Of a stretch of 34,391 bases of DNA, positions 15,128-22,149 are shown piece after piece (position 1 is the first letter of the stretch; every line of letters starts with the position of its first letter). Made by a program: the position numbers and the translations under genes. The DNA comes from a virus, in the IMG/VR virus record IMGVR_UViG_3300032240_002311, positions 1 to 34,391 of that record; one strand, given 5' to 3'. The notes below the pieces were generated by a model. The model worked only from the letters and a program-made list of their open reading frames with translations. It had not been told where the DNA came from and did not search any database.

Positions 15128-15135
15128 GGCTTCTT

Positions 15136-15166
15136 AATTGGAACTTGGTGGTTGGCACTTGGAATT
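15136..15166 (-). repeat. Heptad repeat, AAGTTCC family (4 units, degenerate)
   Basis: Minus strand: AATTCC, AAGTGCC, AACCACC, AAGTTCC, then AATT. It lies between the stop of the 109-aa gene and the start of the 119-aa gene. Confidence 0.8.
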
Positions 15167-15496
15167 TCACAGATGCACGTCGAGCACCGCCTTGACCTCC
15201 ACCAGCCCCTTGACCGTGGCCCAGTCCCTGGCGGCGGGCATGATGTCTTCCAGGCGGCGGGGCCGCAGATAGTGAGGCGTACGGCGGGGCCGTGTGCGCT
15301 CGCCCAGGGCGAAAGCGCGTTCCTGAAGCCAGACCTTGTAGGCATAGCCCTCGCGATCGCTGGGATACTCAGCGAAGGCGGCGCGGATCCGGGCCCGGAC
15401 CTGCTTACGGGTTTCTCCCTGGCTGCTGATCAGAGCGGTGGCGATCAGGGCGCGGGCCGTGGTCCGCCAGTTGATCCGTGGAGCGGTGTCGATCAT
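15167..15496 (-). CDS. Unknown basic protein, 109 aa
   Basis: Starts MIDTAPRINWRTTARALIAT in ATGA overlap with the ASCH gene, so the two are co-translated. Arg-rich, mainly helical, with KQVRARIRAAFAEYPSDREG and a basic ERTRPRRTPHYLRPRR segment, suggesting nucleic-acid binding. No named family recognised. Confidence 0.72.
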   Translation of the reverse strand: MIDTAPRINWRTTARALIATALISSQGETRKQVRARIRAAFAEYPSDREGYAYKVWLQERAFALGERTRPRRTPHYLRPRRLEDIMPAARDWATVKGLVEVKAVLDVHL

Positions 15497-15876
15497 GACT
15501 GCGGCGTTTTGAGTTCGACGTTGAAGAAGTTGAGGCGGCCCGACATCGGCTGGAAGGGCACCAGGCGCGGATTCTTCAGCACAAAGCCGTAGTCTCCGAA
15601 GAACCAGGGGGAAGCATCCCGGTCGACACAGTCCACGATCTCGACGGTGCCCACGATGCCGCCGCGTTCCAGATCCTCGAAGGCTGGCAGCGTGACTCCC
15701 TGCTCTTCTGCCAGGACATCGGCGATGGCGTATTCATCCCGAGTCATGCCCTTGGAAGCATGCACCGCGATCCGGCCACGCTGGTGGGTCTTCCACTGGC
15801 GGTTCTCGATGTCCTTGTGACCGTTCACGATCAGCCAAGCCCAGGGCTGGCGAATGGAGAGTGCTTTAAAAGTCAT
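15493..15876 (-). CDS. ASCH-domain protein, 127 aa
   Basis: Starts MTFKALSIRQPWAWLIVNGH. Hallmarks of the ASCH/PUA-like fold: SIRQPWAWLIVNG, then GHKDIENRQW (the G-x-K-x-x-E-x-R type motif) and GRIAVHASKG; later GGIVGTVEIVDCV and WFFGDYGFVL. ASCH proteins bind RNA or modified nucleotides, and some are enzymes on modified cytidines. In phages they can recognise or edit modified nucleic acid. Family call is firm, substrate unknown. The GAGGACAC leader is directly adjacent to the ATG. Confidence 0.88.
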   Translation of the reverse strand: MTFKALSIRQPWAWLIVNGHKDIENRQWKTHQRGRIAVHASKGMTRDEYAIADVLAEEQGVTLPAFEDLERGGIVGTVEIVDCVDRDASPWFFGDYGFVLKNPRLVPFQPMSGRLNFFNVELKTPQS

Positions 15877-15883
15877 GTGTCCT

Positions 15884-15918
15884 CGTTTCGGATTTAGGAT
15901 TTAGTGCTTCGTGCTTTC
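15884..15918 (-). repeat. Heptad repeat, CTAAATC family (5 units)
   Basis: Minus strand: GAAAGCA, CGAAGCA, CTAAATC, CTAAATC, CGAAACG, in exact 7-bp phase, just before the ASCH start. Unit by unit it matches 16445-16479. Confidence 0.88.
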
Positions 15919-15959
15919 CCGAAATGGGTGTCCTCGGTGAGTGGGTTCGGAGGGAATTT

Positions 15960-16436
15960 TCAGCCCTCGGAATTTCCGCCCTGATCGTTGGAAATCGGGA
16001 CGGGCGGTTCATCGGGCGCGGATGGGGGTGATCCCGCCTCAGAGACCCCGGCGAGGCCCGGCGAGGGGGTGTTTTTCGGGGTCTCACCATCATTCGATCC
16101 CGATTGGCTGAAATTCGGCGGTGGAACGTCTCCGATTTCTTTCCGGAGCCAGAGGGCGGCACCCTCAAGCTGCTGGATGGCGAGGGAGCGTTCGCGGGTC
16201 TTCGCATCGCTCCGGAAAAGTCGTAAGGCCAGCCCCTCGATTTCGGCGATCATGACCTGATCCTGAAGAAGAGTCTCTTTGGTGAAGGCAATCTGCCCAT
16301 CCAGGGATTTCGCTTCCAATGCGGCAGCGTGAGCATCAGCCGGAAGTGTGGCGGGATGGTTGGCACGGTTGAAGGCCCGTGCGCGGCGGGAGTGGAAGCT
16401 GGCGAGGGCGTAGTGGAGTCCTTTGAGTGGGTTCAT
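15960..16436 (-). CDS. Possible Acb2/Tad1-like cyclic-nucleotide sponge, 158 aa
   Basis: Helical residues 35-75 are followed by RERSLAIQQLEGAALWLRKE (81-100). The pattern '(S/T)RExSLAxxxLExAxxWLxKxI' is what I associate with the Acb2/Tad1 hairpin family, phage proteins that sequester signalling nucleotides of CBASS and Thoeris defence. The C-terminal 50 residues are Pro/Ser/Gly-rich and disordered. Usual family members lack this tail. The position in the accessory island fits a counter-defence gene. The assignment is from motif memory only; another helical-hairpin phage family is the alternative. Confidence 0.5.
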   Translation of the reverse strand: MNPLKGLHYALASFHSRRARAFNRANHPATLPADAHAAALEAKSLDGQIAFTKETLLQDQVMIAEIEGLALRLFRSDAKTRERSLAIQQLEGAALWLRKEIGDVPPPNFSQSGSNDGETPKNTPSPGLAGVSEAGSPPSAPDEPPVPISNDQGGNSEG

Positions 16437-16444
16437 GGTAGTCT

Positions 16445-16479
16445 TGTTTCGAATTTAGAATTTAGTGCTTCGTGCTTTC
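16445..16479 (-). repeat. Heptad repeat, CTAAATC family (5 units)
   Basis: Minus strand: GAAAGCA, CGAAGCA, CTAAATT, CTAAATT, CGAAACA, just upstream of the 158-aa gene. Same five-unit order as 15884-15918, differing only by substitutions. Confidence 0.88.
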
Positions 16480-16484
16480 TTCCC

Positions 16485-16904
16485 TCACCTCACGGCCGCC
16501 GTGGCCTGCTTGTAGAGTTCGAGCCGCGCCGGGGTCCAAAACTCGGGATCCTTGGCGGCGTGCAGGTGTTTGAAGAAGGATTCCAGGTTCAGCAGCGTGG
16601 TGCCGGGGGTGAACTGGATGGTTTCAATGAAGCCGGCGAAGGCCAGGCGCTTCAGGATGCGGGGGTTCATCATGCCCAGGCCCAGCACCTCGGTGGCGTT
16701 CTCGGTGAGGCGGAGAAGGGCGGGCCAGATCTTCACCTTCGCCACGAACTTCTGATCGCCGATCGATTCCATGGAGATGAAGCCATAGATCGGGCACTCG
16801 TGGCTGTCCGGCAGATCCGCCACCAGGAAGCCTGGGGCGACTTCCACGGCGCGGAGCTTGGTGCCGTTTGGCAGGTTGACTTCAGTGGTGATGGGCTGGG
16901 ACAT
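16485..16904 (-). CDS. Unknown early protein, possible winged-helix/MerR-like DNA-binding end, 139 aa
   Basis: Starts MSQPITTEVNLPNGTKLRAV. The N-terminal half is beta-rich. Residues about 78-120 (MMNPRILKRLAFAGFIETIQ, then NLESFFKHLHAA) look like a small MerR/excisionase-type helix-turn-helix with a strand. It lies 2 bp after the gp16/GemA-position gene. It could be the activator of late genes (Mor/C position), but it does not resemble Mor or C directly. Confidence 0.6.
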   Translation of the reverse strand: MSQPITTEVNLPNGTKLRAVEVAPGFLVADLPDSHECPIYGFISMESIGDQKFVAKVKIWPALLRLTENATEVLGLGMMNPRILKRLAFAGFIETIQFTPGTTLLNLESFFKHLHAAKDPEFWTPARLELYKQATAAVR

Positions 16905-16906
16905 GG

Positions 16907-17608
16907 TCAGGCTTTCTTGGCGCGTTGCTTGTTATTCCGGCTCCACGTGGCTCCGCGACCTTCACGCGCGGCGATGCGATTCCGGATGGTGTAGAGGATC
17001 TGGCGCAGCTCGGTAGCGGTGAGGCTGTCCAGGCTGCGGCCCTTGCACTTCGACTTCGCGATGGCGATGACGTAGTTGGCGCAGATCAGGCCGCCCTTCT
17101 CGGTGACCTTGGCGGCGATGATGGGATCCCAGCCTTCCTTGCCGGGGCTGCACTTCGCCGCATGGGCGGTGAGTTCCTGGACGATCAGCGTGCGCTGGGT
17201 TTCCCGGTTCTCGTGGGTGTCATCCAGGGCACCGTGATCCTTCACGCGGCCCGTCTTCAGCTGATAATTGAAGGCCTGGTCATCGCGGCCAGCCAGGCAG
17301 AGGAAGTGGGCGAGGAGCGGACGGAAGTGCTGATTTCCGCAGTTCGTGAGGGACTCGATCCGCACGGCTCGGATCTGCTCTTTCCGACGCCAGGCGGTGA
17401 CGCGGGCGGAGTCGGAGGCTCCCTCGGTCTCGATTAGGCCCAGACGATCCTGGTGATCGAAGGCCTCCCGTGCCACCTGGGAGATCCGCGCCTTTTGCAG
17501 CTTGGAGAGCCCGGTGCCGGAGGTGGCCCGCATCGGCTGGGGGGAGGCGGCCGTGCGGCGGTTGACGGCCTTCCGGCCAGTGTCATCAGGTGTCCTCTTG
17601 ATGCTCAT
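16907..17608 (-). CDS. Early protein in gp16/GemA position, 233 aa
   Basis: The start MSIKRTPDDTGRKAVNRRTA at 17608 is preferred because a GATCAC heptad leader lies directly before it; a longer frame would read through that leader. The N-terminal basic region and helical body (KEQIRAVRIESLTNCGNQHF) are followed by a C-terminal SKCKGRSLDSLTATELRQIL, which resembles the 'S..dLt..EL..vl' part of GemA/DUF1018 proteins that modulate host functions in Mu-like phages. Match is partial, so the family is tentative. It ends Arg/Lys-rich. Confidence 0.55.
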   Translation of the reverse strand: MSIKRTPDDTGRKAVNRRTAASPQPMRATSGTGLSKLQKARISQVAREAFDHQDRLGLIETEGASDSARVTAWRRKEQIRAVRIESLTNCGNQHFRPLLAHFLCLAGRDDQAFNYQLKTGRVKDHGALDDTHENRETQRTLIVQELTAHAAKCSPGKEGWDPIIAAKVTEKGGLICANYVIAIAKSKCKGRSLDSLTATELRQILYTIRNRIAAREGRGATWSRNNKQRAKKA

Positions 17609-17612
17609 TTCA

Positions 17613-17633
17613 GTGACGGGTGATCGGTGATCG
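17613..17633 (-). repeat. Heptad repeat, CGATCAC family (3 units)
   Basis: Minus strand: CGATCAC, CGATCAC, CCGTCAC, then TGAAATG with the ATG of the 233-aa gene. Same word as 27243-27270 on the other strand. Confidence 0.85.
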
Positions 17634-17634
17634 G

Positions 17635-17808
17635 TTAGAGGCGGAGATCCGGAAGCGTGCGCTTCTGGAGGTCGATCGGGCGGCTGCCCCACTTCCGGCG
17701 CTGGTGCTGCTTCTGGCGGCGGCGGCGTTCATTGGCACGGATGGCCAAGACCGAGATTCCGAGCGGCGCGAAGAAGGTGAAGAGACAGCTGAGGATTTCA
17801 GTGATCAT
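17635..17808 (-). CDS. Small membrane protein, 57 aa
   Basis: A gene too short for usual cut-offs. It starts MITEILSCLFTFFAPLGISV, one transmembrane helix at residues about 4-23, then a strongly basic cytoplasmic tail (NERRRRQKQHQRRKWGSRP). The ATG overlaps the upstream stop by ATGA. The positive-inside pattern predicts N-out, C-in. Small membrane proteins in early phage operons may affect entry or host physiology; function unknown. Confidence 0.75.
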   Translation of the reverse strand: MITEILSCLFTFFAPLGISVLAIRANERRRRQKQHQRRKWGSRPIDLQKRTLPDLRL

Positions 17809-18314
17809 GCGCCCTCCTCTCCATCTCGCACGGCGGCGGGATCCTTGGTTTCATCCCAGGCGATCTGGACGGTGCTCTTGGCGATGCCCGCCTTGTCCCG
17901 CTGGGTGGCAGCTTCCACTACCAGGGCGAAGGTCTCCGGATCCAGATTGGTGCGGGCCAGCTCACGCCAGGCCTTGCCATCTTTCCCGAGGCGCTTGAAC
18001 CCGCGCTCTTCCTTGAAAAGAAGCGTGAGCTTTTCGCCGGTGAGTTCTGCCAGCCGCTGATGCAGCGGACCATCGAAGGGAAAGCTGGCCACGATAGCAT
18101 CCGCCGTGAAGCGGACCGGCAGCACGTAGCGCGGGGAGCGCAGCAGGCACTGGCGGCCCTCGCGGCCTTCATCCTTCAGCGGGATGTGCTCGCCACGCTC
18201 AGCAGCGAGTTCCAGACGGGCCTCGATCTGCTTCAGCTCGGCGACCAGGGCAGCGAGCTGGCCCTTGATCTCCTTGCCGCGTTCAATGTCGGCGGCGATT
18301 TGTTCCGGTGTCAT
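17805..18314 (-). CDS. Unknown early protein with coiled-coil N-terminus, 169 aa
   Basis: Starts MTPEQIAADIERGKEIKGQL. Residues 5-45 form a coiled coil (AALVAELKQIEARLELAAER). A beta-containing segment (CLLRSPRYVLPVRFTADAIV) and a helical C-terminus (AGIAKSTVQIAWDETKDP) follow. It sits where Mu-type phages often encode Gam, which also begins with a coiled coil, but I do not see Gam's conserved segments, so the name is not applied. Confidence 0.78.
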   Translation of the reverse strand: MTPEQIAADIERGKEIKGQLAALVAELKQIEARLELAAERGEHIPLKDEGREGRQCLLRSPRYVLPVRFTADAIVASFPFDGPLHQRLAELTGEKLTLLFKEERGFKRLGKDGKAWRELARTNLDPETFALVVEAATQRDKAGIAKSTVQIAWDETKDPAAVRDGEEGA

Positions 18315-18338
18315 CTTGGTGTCGGAATGAGTAGGAGG

Positions 18339-18611
18339 TTAGAGACCGAGACGGCCCTTCAGGACGGCAATCCGGGAGTCGAAGGACTTCAGGGCACGGG
18401 GTTCAGCCTTCTGATGACGGCCACGAATCCGGATGAAGTCAGCGTAAAGCTTGTCCGCTACTTTCTGAGCGTGGAACGAAGCCTTGGCGGCCTTGTCGCG
18501 CTCGGTCTTGAAGTCCTTCGCCACCTTCCGGCGGTTGGCTTCCAGCTGTTTGATTTCCGCTTTCCAGACTTTGCGCTGGGCGGCCTCGGGTGATGTCTTT
18601 TTAGCAGGCAT
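18339..18611 (-). CDS. Small basic coiled-coil protein, 90 aa
   Basis: Starts MPAKKTSPEAAQRKVWKAEI. Lys/Ala/Arg-rich, helical almost throughout (QLEANRRKVAKDFKTERDKA). No cysteine-based site, no signal peptide. A CTAAATC heptad leader lies just upstream. Possibly DNA binding by charge; function unknown. Confidence 0.72.
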   Translation of the reverse strand: MPAKKTSPEAAQRKVWKAEIKQLEANRRKVAKDFKTERDKAAKASFHAQKVADKLYADFIRIRGRHQKAEPRALKSFDSRIAVLKGRLGL

Positions 18612-18620
18612 GGTGATGTT

Positions 18621-18655
18621 CGTTTGGGATTTGAGATTTAGGATTTCGGGCTTTC
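18621..18655 (-). repeat. Heptad repeat, CTAAATC family (5 units, diverged)
   Basis: Minus strand in 7-bp phase: GAAAGCC, CGAAATC, CTAAATC, TCAAATC, CCAAACG. It lies between the 77-aa and the 90-aa genes and is the diverged relative of 15884-15918 and 16445-16479. Confidence 0.85.
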
Positions 18656-18871
18656 CGTCTTCAGCGGATCGATCTTCGCAGCGAGTTCATCCAGGCTCCG
18701 GGCGGCATCGCTCAGCACGTGGGTGAGGTTTTGCCTCATGGCAGCGGAGCTGGTCAGAGGGCTGGCGGGATCGCCGGAGATGCAGGATTCAATCGCGAAC
18801 TCGATCAGGCCGAGGCGGCCCAGCAGATCGAGACCGTCCTTGAAATCGATGGGTGGGAGGGCAGTGTTCAT
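18638..18871 (-). CDS. Small early protein after B, 77 aa
   Basis: Starts MNTALPPIDFKDGLDLLGRL in ATGA overlap with the B ATPase stop. Mostly helical, slightly acidic (LTHVLSDAARSLDELAAKID). The last codons read into the heptad repeat (TESPKS). No family recognised. Confidence 0.72.
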   Translation of the reverse strand: MNTALPPIDFKDGLDLLGRLGLIEFAIESCISGDPASPLTSSAAMRQNLTHVLSDAARSLDELAAKIDPLKTESPKS

Positions 18872-19902
18872 CGGGTCTTCAGGGTGAGTTCGAGTTCGGC
18901 GGCTTTCTTCGCCACGACATCGGCGGTCAGCTCGACGGTGGCCTTGTTGAGGTGCTCTGCCATGCGGCGGAGGAAGGCGAAGCCCCCATGGAAACGGGCG
19001 GACGCGACGATGGCGGAAATGGCCTTTTCCCAGGCGACGGTCTTCAGGGCCTCCACCCGGCGAGGGAGGAACATGAGCACGTCATCCGCAGACGGCGGAG
19101 CCAGGCGCACCCGCTCGAACATCCGGTTGAAGATGACCTGCATGGCCTCTTCCCAGTACTTCGCGGCGAGCTTCTTCCAAAGCGTGTCGATGCAGGCCAG
19201 CAGCACCCAGGACTCGGTCTTGTTGAGGATCGTCTTGATCAGGTTCAGCATGGCGGCACCGCCGTGGTGGCCTTCATCGATCGCCAACATCAGGCGCTTT
19301 GACGACATGCGGCCCGTGATCATGCCCAGGCGCTCTGCCAGAGTGCGCGGCAGCTCGCCATCGCGGGCCTGCTGCTCGGTGTAGATGCCGAGGGCCACCA
19401 GGATGTCAGCGGTCATCGCCATGGGACTGGCCCAGGTCTCATTCGCTTCCACCACGAAGACCTGACCCGGAAAGCGGGAGGCGATCACGGAAATGGCCGA
19501 GGATTTCCCGGATCCGGTAGGGCCTTCCACCAGGATGAAGCGTTCCTTCCCCCGCTGGGAGAAGACACCGCCGGCAGCCTGGAAGACTTCAAAGGTGGGA
19601 GTCAGATCGGCGTAGAGTTCCTCACGGCCATCGATCCCGGTGGCGGACTCGATCTGAGCCCAGACACCCCGGTATTTTTGCAGCTGGGTATCGATCACCA
19701 GGCTGCTGGTATCGCCATCGCGGAGGCGGCGATAGGTCTTCGTGCTGCCAAGGCCCGGGAAATGGCGGACCATGGCCTCATCACTCAGCCGTGGGCTGGT
19801 GCGGTCCTGGTAGGCGCGGATGTTCTGCGCCAGCTGGAGAAGCTCGGAGGTGGATTCTTCCACGTGCTCCGGATGGGAGGCTTCCATGAAGGAGACGCTC
19901 AT
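18868..19902 (-). CDS. B: MuB-like AAA+ ATPase, transposition target protein, 344 aa
   Basis: The start MSVSFMEASHPEHVEE at 19902 lies 1 bp after the upstream stop. The N-terminal 90 residues contain a helix-turn-helix-like stretch (LSDEAMVRHFPGLGSTKTYR), as in MuB. Walker A is GPTGSGKSS at 127-135 and Walker B LMLAIDEGHH at 204-213. In Mu, B forms ATP-dependent filaments on target DNA, delivers it to A and gives target immunity. Mu B has 312 residues, comparable. Its place close to A supports the role. A small secreted-protein gene separates the two here. Confidence 0.9.
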   Translation of the reverse strand: MSVSFMEASHPEHVEESTSELLQLAQNIRAYQDRTSPRLSDEAMVRHFPGLGSTKTYRRLRDGDTSSLVIDTQLQKYRGVWAQIESATGIDGREELYADLTPTFEVFQAAGGVFSQRGKERFILVEGPTGSGKSSAISVIASRFPGQVFVVEANETWASPMAMTADILVALGIYTEQQARDGELPRTLAERLGMITGRMSSKRLMLAIDEGHHGGAAMLNLIKTILNKTESWVLLACIDTLWKKLAAKYWEEAMQVIFNRMFERVRLAPPSADDVLMFLPRRVEALKTVAWEKAISAIVASARFHGGFAFLRRMAEHLNKATVELTADVVAKKAAELELTLKTR

Positions 19903-19903
19903 G

Positions 19904-20302
19904 TTAGAGGCCCCCCTTTCCATCCTTGGCGGCTTCCACGGCAAAGCGCTCCGCCGTGCCGATGTAGGGATGGATTCCCTCGGCGGTGGGCTGGAAGACG
20001 GTAGCCGTCTTCGGGAAGGCGCGGTTCACCATGACGGTGAAAGTGCGGCTGATCCCGTTGGTGGGGGCCACTTCCGGCAGCAGGTATTTCCAGATGCTGC
20101 GATCCGGCATGCGGACGTGCAGTTCCCGACCGACGAAGATGCCCTCGATCAGGATCGGGAGCGCATCCTGGACAGGTGCGGGGTAGGTGGAGGGATCCTC
20201 CTGGAGGCGGTGTCCCTGGTCTGCGGCTCCGGCGGTATGCGCGGAGGCCACGGCGGCGAGGCCCAGTGCGGCCTGCATCAGTGTCAGTTTCGATGTTTTC
20301 AT
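19904..20302 (-). CDS. Small secreted protein encoded between A and B, 132 aa
   Basis: The start MKTSKLTLMQAALGLAAVAS at 20302 has a GAGGACAC leader 4 bp upstream. It has a textbook signal peptide: KTSK, hydrophobic core, then SAHTAGA-AD with a likely cleavage after AGA (residue 26). The mature part is about 106 residues, mixed alpha/beta (LPILIEGIFVGRELHVRMPD), no Cys. Ends AKDGKGGL. A periplasmic or exported protein between the two transposition genes is odd; a role at the cell envelope, such as exclusion, is a guess. No family recognised. Confidence 0.78.
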   Translation of the reverse strand: MKTSKLTLMQAALGLAAVASAHTAGAADQGHRLQEDPSTYPAPVQDALPILIEGIFVGRELHVRMPDRSIWKYLLPEVAPTNGISRTFTVMVNRAFPKTATVFQPTAEGIHPYIGTAERFAVEAAKDGKGGL

Positions 20303-20334
20303 AGGTGTGTCCTCAATGTCCCGAGCCGGTGGGC

Positions 20335-22149
20335 TCAGAAATGGTTCTTCGCGGCCGCTTCCAGGGCGGCCAGCTGGGCAGCGCGATCGCTGCCGAAAAG
20401 GGCATTGCCATCCCCGGCCAGCTCCGGCCGGGTGGCGGCGAGCCCCACGCGACCCGCTGGCGCGGGCGTAGCCGAGGGGCGGGCCGGAGTCGTGGGGCGC
20501 TCGATCGGCGGCAGCGTGCCGGCCGTGGCGGCGCGGCCGGAGCCATCCATGGCCACGATCTCGCGGCGACCAGGTGCACCGGATTTCACGGCGCGGAACT
20601 CGGTGGCGGCGGCAGCGGAGGCGGCGCGGCGGAGATCGAGCGTGCCGTGGCGCTTTCCAGAGAGATTGATCTGCGGAGCCAGCTCGACGTGCGGAGCGGA
20701 GGCCAGCAGGCACTGGCCCATGGACCAGCCGTTGCGATTGCGCGGGGAGCGATCGGCATTGGCGATGTAGGCTCCCGCCGAGGGATCGAGCGGGTCACAG
20801 GCCACCAGGACGGCATGGCCGTTTTCCAGGGAAAGCCCGTCGATCCCATTCACGCAGAAAGTCATCTCCGGCCAGCCTCCGCCGGGGTTCACGCGGACCA
20901 TGCCGCCAGCGATCACGCGGCGCTGTTTCACAGGCAGCAGACGCCAGGCTTCATTCATGGGAAGGGGGGTGGTGTTCCAGCCATGGCGGGCCACCAGGTC
21001 ATCGGCGCTCACCCGCTCATTCAGGGCCTTTCGCTCACGCGGGCGGCTGTTCATGATCCGGGCGGCTTCCTCGTGGGCAGCAGCACACTCGCCTTGCTCC
21101 CAGAATCCCAGGGCACGCGGATCCGGACGGGAGGCGGCGTTCTTCGCCTGGCGCCACGCCTTGGCGCTTTCCTCGAACTCGCCGGCGTAGCGGCCCACGT
21201 CGCGGCCGGAGTGGGCCAGCCAGTTTTGCAGCGGGTTGAAGCTGCCTTCCAGGGTGCCCTTGCCCTTGGATTTCCACACGTGTTCGATGTGGCAAAAGTG
21301 GTCGAGGGCACCCCACGGCAGGGTAAGGCCCTCGACAGCTAGGCCGTGAATGTAGGAAGAATCCCAAGATCCCCGCTCCAGGCGGAGGAAGCGCGGCACG
21401 CCATGGGCGCGGAAGAGTCGGCCGATGAAACGGACGATGTCTTCGCCACGATAGGCATCCCGCTCGCGACCAATCAGGTCAAAGCCGAGCCAGCCCGCAC
21501 CACCGACATCCATGCCGGCGAGGATCTGGCGGCCCAGTTCCAGCTCGCCCGTTTCCGGGTTCAGGAAGGTGTAGGGCTGATTGCAGGAATAGTCGTCCAG
21601 CTCCCAGAGTTCACCGGGCAGAAGGTTGTGCATCTCTCCGGCCTCATCCATCCAGAGCAAGCCACGGCGGGTGACCATTTCGGTCTCCATGGTGGCCTTT
21701 TTGCCCCGGAAGCGGGCCCGCTCATCCTCGGTGACATGGAAGGCGCGGCACACCGAAGTGGGCCAGCTGGGGGACTTGCCAGATTCCAGGGCGCGTTCCT
21801 CGATCTTCCGCAGCGCGGCGACCGATTCAGCGGAAGCACCCGGATCCTGGCAGTAAAAGTGGATGGCGATGTCCAGGCTGGCCTTCGTAAGGCGGTGCCA
21901 GCGGGCGATCGCCAGATCAGATTCGGTGAACTCCGCAGAAGCCGGGCGGCCCGTGGGCTTTCCAGGGGTGAAGGCCTCCCATGCGTCGCCGCCCGCTTTC
22001 TCCAGATCCCGATTCCAGCGTGAGAAGCTGGCAGACGATACACCCGCAGCGGCACAGGCAGCGTTCTGCGAAAGGCCAGCGGCCATCGCGGAGCGCACCC
22101 GGTTCACCAGGGCGGATTTCTCAACGGGAGATAGAGAAGAGGGTTTCAT
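20335..22149 (-). CDS. A: MuA-like DDE transposase, 604 aa
   Basis: N-terminal helix-turn-helix at about 10-46 (LSQNAACAAAGVSSASFSRW). The integrase-core residues are read as D185 in LWELDDYSCNQP, D263 in LERGSWDSSYI, and E301 in KGTLEGSFNPLQNWL, in the correct order and spacing. A Mu-type C-terminal beta-barrel region follows (PVKQRRVIAGGMVRVNPGGG), then an Ala/Pro-rich tail (about 530-604), where MuA has the B-interacting domain. MuA is 663 aa. It cuts both ends and joins them to target DNA. Start overlaps the upstream HTH gene by ATGA. Confidence 0.92.
   Translation of the reverse strand: MKPSSLSPVEKSALVNRVRSAMAAGLSQNAACAAAGVSSASFSRWNRDLEKAGGDAWEAFTPGKPTGRPASAEFTESDLAIARWHRLTKASLDIAIHFYCQDPGASAESVAALRKIEERALESGKSPSWPTSVCRAFHVTEDERARFRGKKATMETEMVTRRGLLWMDEAGEMHNLLPGELWELDDYSCNQPYTFLNPETGELELGRQILAGMDVGGAGWLGFDLIGRERDAYRGEDIVRFIGRLFRAHGVPRFLRLERGSWDSSYIHGLAVEGLTLPWGALDHFCHIEHVWKSKGKGTLEGSFNPLQNWLAHSGRDVGRYAGEFEESAKAWRQAKNAASRPDPRALGFWEQGECAAAHEEAARIMNSRPRERKALNERVSADDLVARHGWNTTPLPMNEAWRLLPVKQRRVIAGGMVRVNPGGGWPEMTFCVNGIDGLSLENGHAVLVACDPLDPSAGAYIANADRSPRNRNGWSMGQCLLASAPHVELAPQINLSGKRHGTLDLRRAASAAAATEFRAVKSGAPGRREIVAMDGSGRAATAGTLPPIERPTTPARPSATPAPAGRVGLAATRPELAGDGNALFGSDRAAQLAALEAAAKNHF

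Noticed and set aside
17805-18314. Gam host-nuclease inhibitor
   Set aside because: Position and N-terminal coiled coil fit, but I could not see conserved Gam segments; left as unknown.
15884-18655. CRISPR-like direct repeats
   Set aside because: Repeats are contiguous 7-bp units without unique spacers of constant length, and there are no cas genes.
20305-21342. Plus-strand open frame of 345 codons opposite the transposase
   Set aside because: The minus strand encodes a clear MuA-like DDE transposase; the plus frame is Gly/His/Ala-rich shadow sequence.
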